NCBI GenBank assembly: GCA_947652115.1
Contig: OX393564.1
Coordinates: 20,785,714-20,849,713, forward strand
Length of the DNA stretch: 64,000 nt
Direction: 5' to 3'
Origin: Blastomussa wellsi
Taxonomy: Eukaryota; Cnidaria; Anthozoa; Scleractinia; Plerogyridae
Shown: in pieces, positions 1-12,300 of the stretch
How the letters are laid out: the number at the start of each line of letters is the position of its first letter
Numbering within the stretch: position 1 is the stretch's first letter
Made by a program: the position numbers and the translations under genes
Notes under the pieces: model-generated
Told to the model about the DNA's origin: nothing
The model's database searches: none
What the model saw: the letters and a program-made list of their open reading frames with translations, nothing else

Positions 1-180
1 CTACAGTGTTGATTAAATTGCTGTTGTTTGGGTGCTAGGGGCGCTAACTGTTCTTGTTGTTTGTCCTATTATTCTCTTGTATGGATGGGAGGTGCACTGC
101 CACTGGTTAGTGGGCTGGACTTAAAGGCTGAACAGACCAAGTTCAAGCCAAGGCTGGATCTCCCACCATTTGGGCAACTA

Positions 181-346
181 AGGGTGCATTCCTTTGGGAT
201 GATCTAGATCACGATCAGTGATCTTTGGATCATGGTACATCAAAGGTGCTGGCGAATCTACTCTGAGCAAGGATTTGCCAGTTCTTTTGATGCACCATGA
301 TCTGAGTAATCTCGGATCACTGATCACCCCCAAAGGAATGCACCCT
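181..346. repeat. Fold-back MITE
   Basis: Two arms of roughly 75 bp form an inverted repeat that starts AGGGTGCATTCCTTTGGG and ends with its complement. The arms contain GATCA-rich sequence and a short loop. No protein is encoded. This is the build of a non-autonomous DNA transposon. The rest of 1-576 shows nothing I can assign. Confidence 0.6.
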
Positions 347-576
347 CTGATTTTTTGGACAGAAAGAGGAATTTGGCCTAGGGAATTTGGGAGAATTTTT
401 TGTGCAAATGGTTCAAACCTCCTGGCAAAATTGTCAGTATGCCTATGATCTTGGCAAAATCTCAGCAAAATCTTTGCATGGATTATACTACATGGTTATG
501 GTTTCAAGACTTATCTGCACACAAAAATCAAGTCAACATTTATGAAATGATAAATTGATAGCATGAATTACAGTAC

Positions 577-676
577 CTTCTTCTTGTGAATGACAATTGG
601 TATGACACTTTCTATAACTGGGACCCATCTCAAAGGACCATCATCTGAAGACAAAGTATTGACCTCTGCAAGGGAC
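577..676 (-). CDS. Candidate internal exon, unidentified gene
   Basis: On the minus strand a 100-base open segment is bounded by an acceptor (TATTCAG) and a donor (GTACTG). Only one frame is open and it gives 33 residues containing LRWVPVIESVIPIV and ending HKKK. It enters needing two upstream bases and ends in phase 0. I do not recognise the protein. It may belong with the minus-strand exon candidates at 2518, 3661, 6096 and 6407, but the phases of those I found do not join directly, so other exons would have to exist. Confidence 0.4.
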
Positions 677-2517
677 CTGAATATAAATATTACACACAAA
701 ACATTAAAAATCAGCAGCTGCATGGCATACAATGAACTGTTATCTGTTTGTTGGGACTAATAGAAAAATAATACTTTTCAAGGCCATTGTACTCGTCTTT
801 TGTAGAAGTTAAAGGGTTTTGGAAATGTAAGGAGGCTGCTCAATTGGAGAGACACAAAGATATAGTTAATTTTCATAATTCAAATTGAAAAAAATAAAAA
901 CGTCTGCAAGCTTTTGGAAACAGAAACCTTTAACTCCTATAAGAGTGCCATATGTATGGCACATAATGTCATAACTTATTGGTCAATATTTGTCCAACTA
1001 ATCCGATTTTTTGGTACCAAAATTGTATTGGAAAAAATCTGCATTTTGAAAGCATAAAATTGCACCTTGCGACTTGATTGACCACCCCTGTAACTTTTAA
1101 AACTTTTTTGTTTGATACTTATATGTAGTATGCCACCATAATTTAAATTATAAGAAGTTAACTACTGGACTGAAAGCTGCAAATTAAGATATAGTTTAGG
1201 GATGTACTTAGTAATACGGTGATAGACAACTTTTTTAATCCTTTTCTTTTTTACATTTTCACTCATTTATTTCAAAGCTCTCACTTTCTTTTTATTTGTT
1301 AATGTGTTTTAATGAAATTCACTAATCAACACCTTTCAGATGGTGTATCATACATGGATATATTTATATTTTTTAATTCACGAGAAAAGACCATTTGCCT
1401 TAGGGGGTAAAGGGTTAATTAAAAATAGAAGAATAGGAAATTGTTTTGTGCAAGCTAAAGACAGGTTTTTGAGTATCATGATATGCATCCAAAACAATAC
1501 TATTTATAATATGTTTTAAGCATAAGAATATATTTATATATTTAGAATATAGTACAAATTTTTTTTTTTTCAACAAAGCATTTAGTTTAGTTTACATTCC
1601 TACCTCCAGTGTTCAAAATGCATACTTTCCATCAGTTTATCATTCTTTTCTTTGCTGTCCTTGGTTATATGCATTTTCTGATAATTATTATAGGAAATTT
1701 AGCTGTTTCATTGAGTTACGAAAATTAAAAACATTTAACCAACTGAATACAAAACAGACCCTGATAAATTAAAATTAAATTTACACAAACTATAAAATTA
1801 ATGCTTTTTAGATAAGGATATATGAAAGCTTTCACTTATTCTACAAGATAAATTAAAAAAACAAATGCAATTTCTAACATTTGGGTAACAAAGATTAAAG
1901 AAAATTAGCCAGAAATTAATATTTATTATATAAACTGCAGTGTTTCACCCCTGAGAAAAACAGTAATTGATCACAAGTGTAAAATTACGATAATTTTACG
2001 TGTGATATCAATGACTTCATGTTTGATAACATGTTTGACCCTACTGTACTTCAATTTATTGGTGTACAGTCGAAACATCTTTGGTTCCACCACAGAAGTC
2101 TTTGGTAATCTTCGGAAACGTCCGTGTGACCTTTGGACAACATGTTTAGAATCTTCAGAAATCTTTGGAAAATTGTCAAAAACTTGGTCAAAACATGTTT
2201 ATAAAATAAACAAAATAATACATGGTTGCTTGGAGATATGAAATTTCTTTTCTTGTGTTCAACTCGATATATCTCACTCGTTTGCTGCTCTCCCTTGCGA
2301 GATATATTGAGTTGAACACTCGAAGAGAAATTTCACATCTCTGCACACCCATGTTATTCTGTATTCATCAAATGGCACAATGAAGAGGTTAGTGTTTTGT
2401 CAAACTTGATTGTTGTTTCTTTGTACTACATATCATTATGATACATATAATTTCAAGCAGTAATAATAATAGCGAGAAAAAATAACTACGTCAAAAATTA
2501 TTTCAAACACATTATAC
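677..2517. other. AT-rich gene-free stretch
   Basis: Apart from the fold-back repeat at 2233-2343, I see only AT-rich sequence with homopolymer runs (for example T11 near 1560). There is no convincing exon, RNA gene or repeat family. Confidence 0.5.
2233..2343. repeat. Small palindromic repeat
   Basis: Inverted arms of about 45 bp each carry GTGTTCAACTCGATATATCT and its complement, with outer parts that read GAGATATGAAATTTC and GAAATTTCACATCTC. The loop is about 20 bp. The hairpin would be stable, and the form is typical of short fold-back elements. Confidence 0.6.
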
Positions 2518-2604
2518 CTCTTTCCCAGAGGTCAGGTGGAGTTGTTGCCTTGTTTGGAAAATACATTTCCACATTCTTTCAGGCCACATCTTATAGTCTT
2601 TCAG
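2518..2604 (-). CDS. Candidate internal exon, unidentified gene
   Basis: An open minus-strand segment of 29 codons lies between an acceptor (ATGTACAG) and a donor (GTATAATG). It contains DYKMWPERMWKC and RQQLHLTSGKE. Both ends are phase 0. The residue mix (Trp, Met, Cys, charged) looks coding rather than AT-rich noise. Function unknown. It probably belongs to the same minus-strand gene as neighbouring candidates. Confidence 0.45.
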
Positions 2605-3660
2605 CTGTACATGTGGTTTTTCTTAATATACAGAAAGGTTCACTTTTACATGTAATGGCACTTTCTCAAACTTACCATTTGTAAAGTATCCTCTCATATT
2701 ATTAAATTCTGTTACAACAATTACAAGTACTGTATAACTATAATCATAAAATAACCATTTGTCAGATAGACAGGTGATTATAGATGAAGTGAATATTAAA
2801 TTGTGGATAATATTTTCAATTAATATTGTTAATTAACAATGCAACAGGAGAAGTATATATAGACCATACCAAATAATTGGAAATGAGCTTCTAAGAACTC
2901 AGAAAGGGTTAGAATGTAATTAGTTATAGATATCATAAAATTACATAACCACAAACTTTGTAAGATAATTGTGTTTCCTTGAGCATCCCTGAGCAGACAA
3001 AACATAATATTTTCACCAGTTCAGACCAATGAATTTTTATTAATAGAGTATATTTTGTCAGTGTTTCTTATAGTACCACTGCAAAAACACAATTAGAATT
3101 GTCTTGAACAAAGTTTAATAAGAAAATAAGTAGAGGAGAGAGCTAAACACAAACCCATGGGATTAAAATCTGAAAATTATAAGTTGTGATTCATTTAAAC
3201 AGCATGTGTTGCCATTAGCCTAGTATGTAAATAAATGAGAAATCAATTAAATATGTACATAATATTTTCTTTAAACAATAAACTAATACAAAGATCAAAT
3301 GCCCATGCTAATTCAGCCCATCTGTCCCATATTTTAAAGGGCCCTACTCAGCCTCCACCATTTTCAATGACATCGAAATTATGGCAATTGTATGGTGAAG
3401 TGAAATCTTATTTCATTATTGTAAGTAATACTGGAAGTGATCTCTTTCTTTTCGACATGCTCAGCGTAAAATATAATGCTGAAACTCTCGCATGTAAACA
3501 ATAACAAAGGTGTGGCTGACAAGGGCCCTTTAAGTTTATCCCTACCAAGGCAAGCAAACTTGTCACACTAACACTGGCTGTTGTAAATTATGCAGAAATG
3601 GAATGTCAAGTACCAGTAATATTTGGTAAAATTTCTTTCTCTTTTCTCTTTCTCGTTTAC
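2605..3660. other. Gene-free stretch
   Basis: AT-rich sequence, probably intronic to the minus-strand gene suggested by the flanking exon candidates. Nothing else could be supported. Confidence 0.4.
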
Positions 3661-3811
3661 TTGTCTTTAGCGTATTGATACCATATTCAAAGACATGTAA
3701 CTTATTTGGTTTGGGTTCGACGGTGATGTCTCCGAATTGAATGAGGTGATCCTCATAAAGAGCTCCCTGAGATAGGGGAAGCTGACACGCCACGAGGATT
3801 ATGACACCTAA
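3661..3811 (-). CDS. Candidate internal exon, unidentified gene
   Basis: A 151-base minus-strand segment is open from an acceptor (ATAAACAG) to a donor (GTAAAC). It encodes 50 residues including LPLSQGALYEDHL, FGDITVEPKPNKLHVFEYG and INTLKT, then one leftover base. The sequence is balanced and protein-like. I cannot name the family. Confidence 0.5.
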
Positions 3812-6095
3812 CTGTTTATTATTTTTTATTACAAAACCTTTTTCTTGCTAACTTGTGCAGGTTTCAAGATTTTAATATCATTGTTTGAGAAATATTAGAT
3901 TTTTAAAAGCAATCTTCTTTTTAGTGTTGAAAAGATTTTTTATCATCACCATCATCATCGTCATTTTTTGCCAAAGGTTAGCCCTCTGAAGGTAATGTGT
4001 AACCTCAGGGGCTTACAAATTGGGATCCAATGACTGTACAAACTCACTAATAGAGTGGTTTTCAATTGAGTATTGAAAGTAATTAGTGATTTGCTTTGGT
4101 TTTGCATTACAATGCTCAGTGATTGGTTTAAAAATCTCACGCCACTTTTATAACCAATCAGAGGTAAAGCCAAAACCAATCGCGACTCGCGCGAGCACGT
4201 TTTCCCACGCTTTGTGTCAGGTACGTATACTTTGAATTTTGATTGGTTTACTGGATTGTCTCTGTCCTGTGTGATTGGCCAAAGCAATTACTTTGGTTTT
4301 GGTTTTATGACACTCGATTCAAACTCGCTCTATAAATATGAATTGTTTGTCATTTGAACATAATAGCTGTGGTCAAACTGCGCACTTTTGCCCTTGGTAA
4401 ACTTGACTTGTTGACAGTTTTACCCAGGTAAATTACCTAGGGAAAATTTTTCCATCGAAACTTGAATATGTCAAGAGAACAATAGAATTCCCTTTACAGT
4501 TACCCTACATATTTTGAAGGGGTAAACTGAAATCCCAAGGCGACGATGACGGCGACGATGACGAAGTCACGCAAAATGGTGGCCATTAAGGTAGCCATAC
4601 CTTGTCAGCCTTATCACCTTACATCTTTGGTATTGGACATCCATGTTATGGTCAATTGACAGCTGTCAAATTGAGGTATCCGCTGACCAGTATCACATGA
4701 TCAGATCGCAGGCTCAGGTTAGAAATCATCGAGGTAACGTATTTTTTAAGTTGACCGCTGACCAGACATTGGTTTTTTTCATTGATCGCAGGCCCAGGTC
4801 CGATTTTTTTCTTCTGGCAGCATTTTTTAAATTTTTATGGTCATTCTTAGCGGAAATTCTGCAATTGGAGTTTACATTTTTAATTATTCTTATTTATTTC
4901 AGAGAAATTTTTGAGAACCAGCAAAAATACGGAGCTCTGCTTTTAGGCTTGGCTAAATCTATATATTATTTCATTTCAGAAACCAGTGTACATGCTCATA
5001 GAGACGAACCGGACCTGATCTATAATGGCTTTCTTTTAAATCGGCTACATAATCCAGGGCCATGGAGTGTTCCTACACCATCAATTCACCCCACCAACTT
5101 CACTTCATTTAACTCGACCAAGTGCTGTCCCGCCAGTTAGCGAAATTTTCTAACATGCATTTTGTTTTTGATTTGGGCGCCATGAAATTTAATCCCGTCA
5201 ATTCCTTGATGTGATATTTTTATTCAGTGTGACCCTTTCACCTGGGGAAAATGAAACCCAATATAAATTTACCATGGATGAACTCAGGTAAATTTTCCCT
5301 ACTGGGTAAAAAAGTTTTCTCTCGGGCAAAAGTGCATGGTGTGACCTCAACTAATATCTCACAACATTTTAGTAAAACCAACTGTCATCTGTGAATTATT
5401 ATACCCAAAAGTAGATTTGGAGACAAGATGATGGGGCTAAGAGAAGAAATATTTATATTTTGCTTGCATTTACAATCATTTACAGAAAAAAGCTTCAAAA
5501 TAATTCAGGTTCAACTGAACTGCTTCAAATTAAATATTACATTTATCAATATTATTCAACCTAGCCTAACCACGATCAATTAATATTACTTTTGGCACTT
5601 TTATTTTTCAAACTTCATATATTGGGTTTATAGCCTGAAAAAATCCTAATTTACATGCATGACCGCTTTCAGACGTCACCTCTGGCTAAAAAAATTAATC
5701 AGACATGATATGTTTTTCCAGCCAAAGACTTAATTTATGGTATGAAACAAAATAAAACAACGGAGCTCATGTCAACAGGTTAACACTGATAGGAATTATT
5801 AAAACAAAAGTGAACAAGAAATTAAAATCTAGGATGAGTGATACTGTTTTCAGCAACTTCAATATAGCTAACTATAAACTGAAATGCTGAAATATATTGA
5901 CGATATAAAGCGTGAAATTGGATCAAACAACGAATTTCTTGAAGCGATTTGGCTATGAGAATAAATAAACCCACTAAAGCTGTCAAAAAAACTGAGCAGA
6001 CATTTGCGAATTCAGTCAAATGCCATGATGTGAAATAATGTAAACAAATATTGGCGAGCATGCATGTCGAGTTGTCAAAAATGTTACTGTATTAC
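3812..6095. other. Gene-free stretch with decayed repeats
   Basis: There is an ATCATC tract near 3945-3960. Between 4380 and 5340 lie two inverted copies of a dispersed sequence built round GGTAAAATT-type words (near 4425 and 5270). An open frame at 4643-5140 lies in this repeat-like sequence and I do not treat it as a gene. A minus-strand open frame at 5822-6061 has hydrophobic stretches but no splice or family support. Confidence 0.35.
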
Positions 6096-6327
6096 CGTAT
6101 GACTTGGGTGCCTCCGTCTTTACTCCAGTTGTCGATGTATTTTTTGACTTCCTGGGACTCAAATCCGTTTGCACCTGATGGAAACAAGCCTATCTGGTCC
6201 CCGAGCTGGGGACCAGACGGATGGCTTTCTTTGTTTCCAATATTGTCTTCGTTTGTCACACCAGATCCGTCAAAGCAGCTGCATGGCCATGATGCGAAGT
6301 CATCTAGAAATACGCCGTATTGTTGAT
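6096..6327 (-). CDS. Candidate exon, unidentified gene
   Basis: The minus strand is open for 77 codons between an acceptor (TTTTACTAAG) and a donor (GTAATAC). The product contains VFLDDFASWPCSCFDGSG, GPQLGDQIGLFPSG and EVKKYIDNWSKDGG, which is coding-like composition. It enters in phase 1 and leaves in phase 2. The phases do not match the neighbouring candidates, so additional exons or a different acceptor are needed. Function unknown. Confidence 0.4.
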
Positions 6328-6406
6328 CTTAGTAAAATTTTCAGACTTCACTGGTAGTGTTTCGCGAAGCCGGACAACCACTCTGTTAATGAAAGAAAAG
6401 AAATAC

Positions 6407-6501
6407 GTTCTTAACTATGCGAGAGGGATGTTTCCACCGATGTTTTGCATTGTGTTTAAGGTTCCGCTTGATCACGGTGATCATGTCGCGAATACCTTCG
6501 A
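6407..6501 (-). CDS. Candidate exon, basic helix-like segment
   Basis: Ninety-five minus-strand bases lie between an acceptor (CTTATAAACAG) and a donor (GTATTTC). They encode about 31 residues, very basic, including GIRDMITVIKRNLKHNAKHR. It is near the 5' end of the series of minus-strand candidates. There is no family match I can defend. Confidence 0.35.
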
Positions 6502-7142
6502 CTGTTTATAAGATCGCACGACGCAGGGATTGAGACATCGATCAAATATTTTCCACTAGCTTTCCTATCCCCCGCTTAAGCTAACTCTATGTCTACAGGA
6601 CTTAACTTTTCTAAACTGTTCAATTAAATTTTCTTTGAGGCATACGATAAGATCGGTATTATTAAACACTCAAAAGTCAAGTTCCAGAGCTATTGTACAT
6701 TTTGCCTGAAGAAAACTGTAGAAACCAAAATGTTGAACAAATCAGGGCTATCAAACAAACGAACTTTAAATGAACAATGTACCTGAGGTAAGTGATCCTT
6801 TTCCGTTTTAATAGACGTTCCTTTTCCCAAAACCCGCTCTCACGTACGGGTTTATGTGGGCACCTCGTTACTGCATAGTGTTCGTAGTTACAAAGGACTC
6901 CAGCCTGTGATTGGTAGCCGTCCAAATTTGCATGACATTCCAATGAATCCTCGAGTGTGAACGTGATTAAATCCACACGAGTTCATTAAAGGTTATTTGT
7001 TCACAATAGTTCTTCGAAATTGCCTACAACTTTGAAATGAACTTTTGGTCTAATATGTTATAATGATATTAAACTGAACCGCCCTTGTGGGGCGAATTAA
7101 TTTACTTGCCTTCAACGGAAAACACCATATAAATGGATTGTC

Positions 7143-8578
7143 TCAATGAGGAAGCTTTGCATATTGCGGCCAATCCGATTTCGGGTTCCAGAAATTAGAA
7201 ATTAGGACTATCACTGCGATCATTTCTGATTTTAGTTTTCAGTAATCAACAAAGCGGATTTTCTTTTCTGAAAATCGAGATTGTGGAAACGGAAAACTAT
7301 AAATAATAAAACAACAACGAATTTAGAAACCACAAACAGGGAAACAGGCTTCTTTTCTAAAAATCAGAAATCATAAATAGCTCTCAATTCCTAAAATTAA
7401 TTTTGAAAAAACCCCAAAACGGAGTTTTTCGAACAGAAATTGCAAAATCGGATTAGATTCTTTTTTGCGAGGGGCTGGGTGTCAGGGATGAGGTAGGATG
7501 TCCGAAAAATCTTTCGTTGGGTAGGGGGTAGGGTGTGCGTACCTTAGGTTTGGGGAAGATACAAATTGAATACGGTGTATTAACAAGCGATGTATAATTC
7601 ATGCGGTTTGAAAGACGCTCGATCGAAACGCAGATTTATCAGTAACTGAATAAATATAAGCAACTTCATAGAAATGGAAAAGGACATACAGAATTGTAAG
7701 TTTCATTTAAGTTTATGCTAGTTTATGTAGGCTATTGTAGAACATTTGCATTTATCTTAATTTGATATATTTTCGCAACAGAAGATAGTGCAAAAATAAA
7801 GTTTCTCAGATTTCCCGCTAAGAGCTCTATTCTGAATCGAATCGTTTTTGTTTTGTACTCGAAAATATTGGAATTCATTGTTCTCATTCTACCCTCTTAT
7901 TGGTTAACTTTGTCTGGGTGAGCGAAAAAATACATCTAGTTTCATTTTATGAAATGCTTGTTCAAACTATTACTTCATTTTGCCCTTGACGTTATCCCAC
8001 CTGCACACTGATAAATTTGTACCTTAGCACACCCTAGTGATCCTACCCCTTCCCCAACGAAAGACGTTCAGTCATCTACCTTCTACCTCATCCCTAACAC
8101 CCTATCCCTCGCAAAAAATCTACTTGAGAAGTTAAGAAGACCCCTGTCCTCCCCTACCTCCAGCTTGTAAAAGTGGAATGCCCCCCCCCCCCCCCCCCCT
8201 CACAACGTACCCTTCACGTCCATGACTTCTGAATTCTAAATTCAATTCAGAATTTTGAATTCAGAATTCTGAATTCTGATTTGCGGTTTTCCGTTCTCCG
8301 ATTTAGGATTTGCAATTTCTGATTTTTAAGAAAAGAAGCCACGGTTTGGCCGCAAAATTTGGTAATTTGTTCGTTATGTTTTATTTCTGTTTCCTTTTAC
8401 TGGTTTCTAAATTCGTTGTTGCGTAATTATTAGTTTTCCGTTTCCATTATATAGATTTTCAGAAAAGAATATCCGCTTTGTTGATTACTGAAAACTAAAC
8501 AGCTAAAATCAGAAATAATCTCCTAATTTCTGATTTCTAGAATCCGAAATCGGATTGGCCGCAAAGCTTCCTGATTGT
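7143..8578. mobile_element. 1.4 kb non-autonomous element with long inverted repeats
   Basis: The ends are inverted copies of AGGAAGCTTTGC followed by GCGGCCAATCCGATTTCGG. The similarity continues inward for over 300 bp on each side, including AATCAACAAAGCGGAT on the left and its complement at 8474-8489. A second inverted pair lies further in (GGTAGGGTGTG type near 7520; its complement near 8030). The centre holds a C-run (8181-8199) and GAATTC-rich palindromes. There is no open frame for a transposase. The copies have diverged, so it is not recent. Confidence 0.6.
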
Positions 8579-9167
8579 CTCGACTGTTGAATAAAGTGTC
8601 TCTATAAGAACTAAAAAAATATTACGGATTACCATGAACCGATCATTCGGATGAACTATCAACTTTTATTGTCGACTATCAAGGAGATGAATATAGTGGT
8701 GAAATTTGTTCTAAAAACTTCTGTTAACTCAAGCAGCCACCACGTCCACCCCTCAGCCTTTGCGTAAGACCTTTACTGTATTATCTCACGTATTCTGTTT
8801 CTCTGTGCAATCCATGTTGTGTTGCAAGATGTTTCTCGTTAATGCGTTAAGTGCCCGACAGTCATCAGCGTCTTACAACGCAACATGAATTGCACAGATT
8901 GGCCACCATTCTGTTTTTGTTGGTGTGTTTACACTAACATCTAACAACGAGACAGCGCTAGCTAGCTGCAACCGTCTTCTATTTTCAGGCTAGAGAAAAA
9001 GTGTTGATCTACGCGCCGTATATATATCCGTAAGCAAATACGAGCAGATTTGGACTCCCCACCAAAATCTCAACACATATCTGTACGCTACGAGGACCTA
9101 TTCCTTCTTCCCGGGAAAATCTTCGAGCTTTTTATTTGGTTTCCAATCCCCGCTCAGTAACAATAAA
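8579..9167. other. Upstream region of PAAF1
   Basis: There is no exon. Two inverted copies of a TTGCAAGATGTTTCTCG-like and ATTGCACAGA-containing sequence occur near 8805-8905, one more small repeat. The stretch leads into the promoter region of PAAF1. Confidence 0.35.
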
Positions 9168-9179
9168 GATGGCGGACGA
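9168..9179 (+). promoter_or_regulatory. YY1-like initiator motif near PAAF1 start
   Basis: AAGATGGCGGAC closely resembles the animal YY1-type element AAGATGGCGGC, which usually lies just downstream of transcription starts. It sits 202 bp before the PAAF1 start codon. If it is in the leader it also creates a five-codon upstream frame (MADEM). The placement is suggestive only; the transcription start is not visible. Confidence 0.3.
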
Positions 9180-9380
9180 GATGTGACTCACTTTGATACT
9201 TTCTTCCTAAAAACACATGCATGTATAGTCGGTACTCACGCCAAATTTCTGAGTAATGTTTTAGTACATTTAATGTGTCAAGGAGGTCTGGCATTTTAAA
9301 CTCTTGGTGATTTATGAAGAGAAGCATTTGAACATTTAGGATAATTGAAAACAGCTTTGGTCCGGCTTTGGCCCTGATCA

Positions 9381-12300
9381 ATGGAGGGAAAAATTAACAT
9401 CGTTGAAATTCCTAAATTGAACATACAGTGGGATTGGAAAGAAGCCCTAAGGTATGTATACATATATATATATTCTAGAGAGGTAGTATCTTGAAACTTG
9501 TGAGGCTTTTAAATGAAGTATTTAATGTAATGGTGTGACAAATGCAGACTGCAGACTGGCTGATTTTTTAAGGAAATATGGTGTTACGCAATATGTTTGA
9601 CGGGATGCAAGATTTGGTTGATTTTTAAAATGATATTCGAGATGCGAGCTAAAACAGGAGCCGGGAATTTCATTTCCAAGAGGGATTGGGATAATTTTCG
9701 TGATTTTGAGATATGGGAAGACGACAAGACAACAAACTGGAGGGGGGTCGGCATTTTATCATACCAACCCAAAGTCATGGAATCTGGTGCAGCCTCACTC
9801 TTTGAAGTTCCATTAGCGCTGCAGCAACTTCCACCGGTAGTGATTAGTGCTCAAGACACCCAACTTATGAAGGAATTGCACACATATGGGGCCACAGTTT
9901 GCCAAAAAAATATTAGACAGGGAACGATGATGGCTAGAGCAGGAACACTGCCTGATTTTTGTACCAGCTTGAGAGACCTTATACCAGGAAAAGCTGTTGA
10001 TCTCACAGGAGGTGTCGGCCTTACTGACAATGGAGAGGAGTGCGGCACATGTAGCAGTGCATGGGAGGAAGAAATCAACAAAGTCAAAGTGTTGTTACTC
10101 TGGATATGAAGAAAACTTCCTACTTGGCAGGGTCCGAAATTGCGACCAGCTGGTCGCCAATGCGACCAGAATTTCATAGCTAGTCGCCAACAGGTGACTA
10201 ACTTTTACCGTTGAATTAAAGGAATTAAATTAAAATATTTTGCAGTTGATTTCAGCAAGAAACTTACCCCTTGTCTTGTCAAAGTTTTTAATCTCTACAG
10301 AAAGTAATTAACATTAAAAGTAAAGGTAATGTTGGAAATCACCAGTTCACCCAACACTAGTCACGTCTCAATAATCTTTTATTCACCAGAAAGCTCACAA
10401 GTAAGTCACATCCGTCACCGATCACGTTCTCTCTCTACTCTGAATTACATATCACTTTTTATTGTAAAAGTATTCTATATTCACGTGATCAACTTGTCAC
10501 TTAAACTTAGTTACATTGATGTAATTGGTTATCGATTACTGTCACGGTCCTTGTCACGATATGAATTTTCCTTCTGTCACGCACTACAAGTAACGCAGCT
10601 ATAAATCTTTAACACCCTCCCCCCATTTGTCTCGAAAAGAGCAAATGTTTACTGAAAAATTAAACCTTGTCAAACTACACTTATCTGAAAACGAAAACTA
10701 TGATTGCATAGTCTATAATTAGAAATAAAGCGAAAGTTACGTGATTCTTTACAGTTTCTTAATTGTTGTCGTCGTTCGCTATAGCAGCAATATGTCCTCG
10801 GGCATCCCGTGCAGCCTGCCTCGTTTCTCTCCTTGGGGCAAACTCCGCTGCGTTGACGCTTAGTACGTTCTGGGCTCTCCGGGGTTCACGATCACACGAC
10901 AACTCAAGGGGGTAGAGCTGTTGTAGCGCTCGCTCAAGGTACGATCCAGTTGCAGTTTTCATCCTCGCAGCTCTCACTATACCATCTCGTCCAGTGATAA
11001 GCTCGTCAACGATCCCCATCTTCCACTTTCCGCGGTTTCTTTCGTCGTCTTTCACCAACATCACGTCACCCACCGCTATGTCACTTTGGTTTCCCGGATG
11101 TTTAAGGCGATGCTGCTCGCGTAATCCCCGTAAATAGTCATCCGTCCAACGTCGCCACATCGTGTCTTTACACCGCTTGAAGTACTTCGCGCGCTTCCTG
11201 AGGTCTGGGGTCTCTAGATGATGGTGCTCCAACTCCGGTAGGAGGTTTGGTGGTCCGAACAGCAACGAGTTAGGGGTGAGAACTGGTAGTTGTGGATCAT
11301 CCTCCACGTAGCTAAGGGGGCGGTTGTTGAGTGCAACTTCGACGTCTAATAAAACGTCTTGCAACTCTCCCCATGTCAGCAAGCCTCCACCAATAGACTT
11401 GTACAGCGCTCGTTTGACCAGTCCGATTAGGCGTTCGAACTGTCCTCCCCACCAGGGAGCTCTGCTTAGGTTGAATTGCCACATTATTCTCTGCTTCGCC
11501 AGGTAGTTGTGAACTTTCTCATCACTCATAATGGTCCTGAGAAGGTTTGCGGCGCCAACAAACGTTTTTCCATTGTCGGAGTAGATCTTCTCTGGTTGTC
11601 CACAACGCGCGATAAACCTCTTTAAACTTGTTATGAATTCTGTGGTCTCCAAGTTTGGCAACAACTCTAAATAGATTCCACGTGTTAGGCTACAAGCGTA
11701 GAGTACAATGTACGCCTTGCCTTCGTTCTTCTTCCCCTTTCGGTACTTCAGAGGGCCAGCGAAGTCGACACCGATCACTTGAAATGCTGCGCTTCCTTCA
11801 GTTCGATCTCTTGGTAAATTCCCAGGAGGTGGGCTCTTTAGTGCGACCGCTTGGAATCTCTTGCATCCGTAGCATTTCTTGATCACCTTCTTTGCCAGTC
11901 GTCTCAGTCTCGGTATCCAGTACCGTTCGCGCACCTTTGTTAGTGTGAGTCCAACTCCCCCATGGAGGGTGGCCTCATGAAAAACCATTGTTAGCTTCTC
12001 TGTGAAGGGGTGGCGGTCCGGGAGATAAATGGGATAATCTCCCTGGATTCTTCCGCGACACTCTAGTAGCCCGTCTTGTCTTTCTTGCAGGTTCAGCTGC
12101 AGTCGCTCTTCTTCGAATTTCTCGCTTCCCTTTGCGCTGTTTTGAGCACGTGCCACCCAGAAAAGTGTTTGCTTCTCTATCTCGTCAGTCGTTAGGGGGC
12201 CATGTGTTCTCTGCTCTTTGTGTTTGCGGGTGTTGTTCACAAAACGCGAAATCCAGGCGCAAACTCTCAACACTTTCCACAGAGGAAACTTCTCTAGCAG

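Noticed and set aside
4643..5140. 165-codon open frame
   Set aside because: It is Phe-rich with poly-T runs, lies in repeat-like sequence and has no domain or splice support.
6677..6976. 99-codon minus-strand frame
   Set aside because: Part of it (KERLLKRKR) is protein-like, but there is no ATG in a sensible position and it resembles repeat-derived sequence. Not enough to call an exon.
9154..9327. Minus-strand first exon head-to-head with PAAF1
   Set aside because: A frame containing MPDLLDTLNVLKHYSEIW ends at a GTGAGT, but it lies in the likely PAAF1 leader and has no partner exon that fits its phase.
9597..10109. 170-codon open frame in PAAF1 intron 1
   Set aside because: It has no recognisable domain and ends in the repeat TTGCGACCAGCTGGTCGC. 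It is probably a decayed element fragment. It could be real, but nothing supports it beyond length.
10329..10604. 91-codon open frame also at 16058-16333
   Set aside because: It lies inside the BEL LTR and is the same in both copies because the LTRs are the same; antisense to the element.
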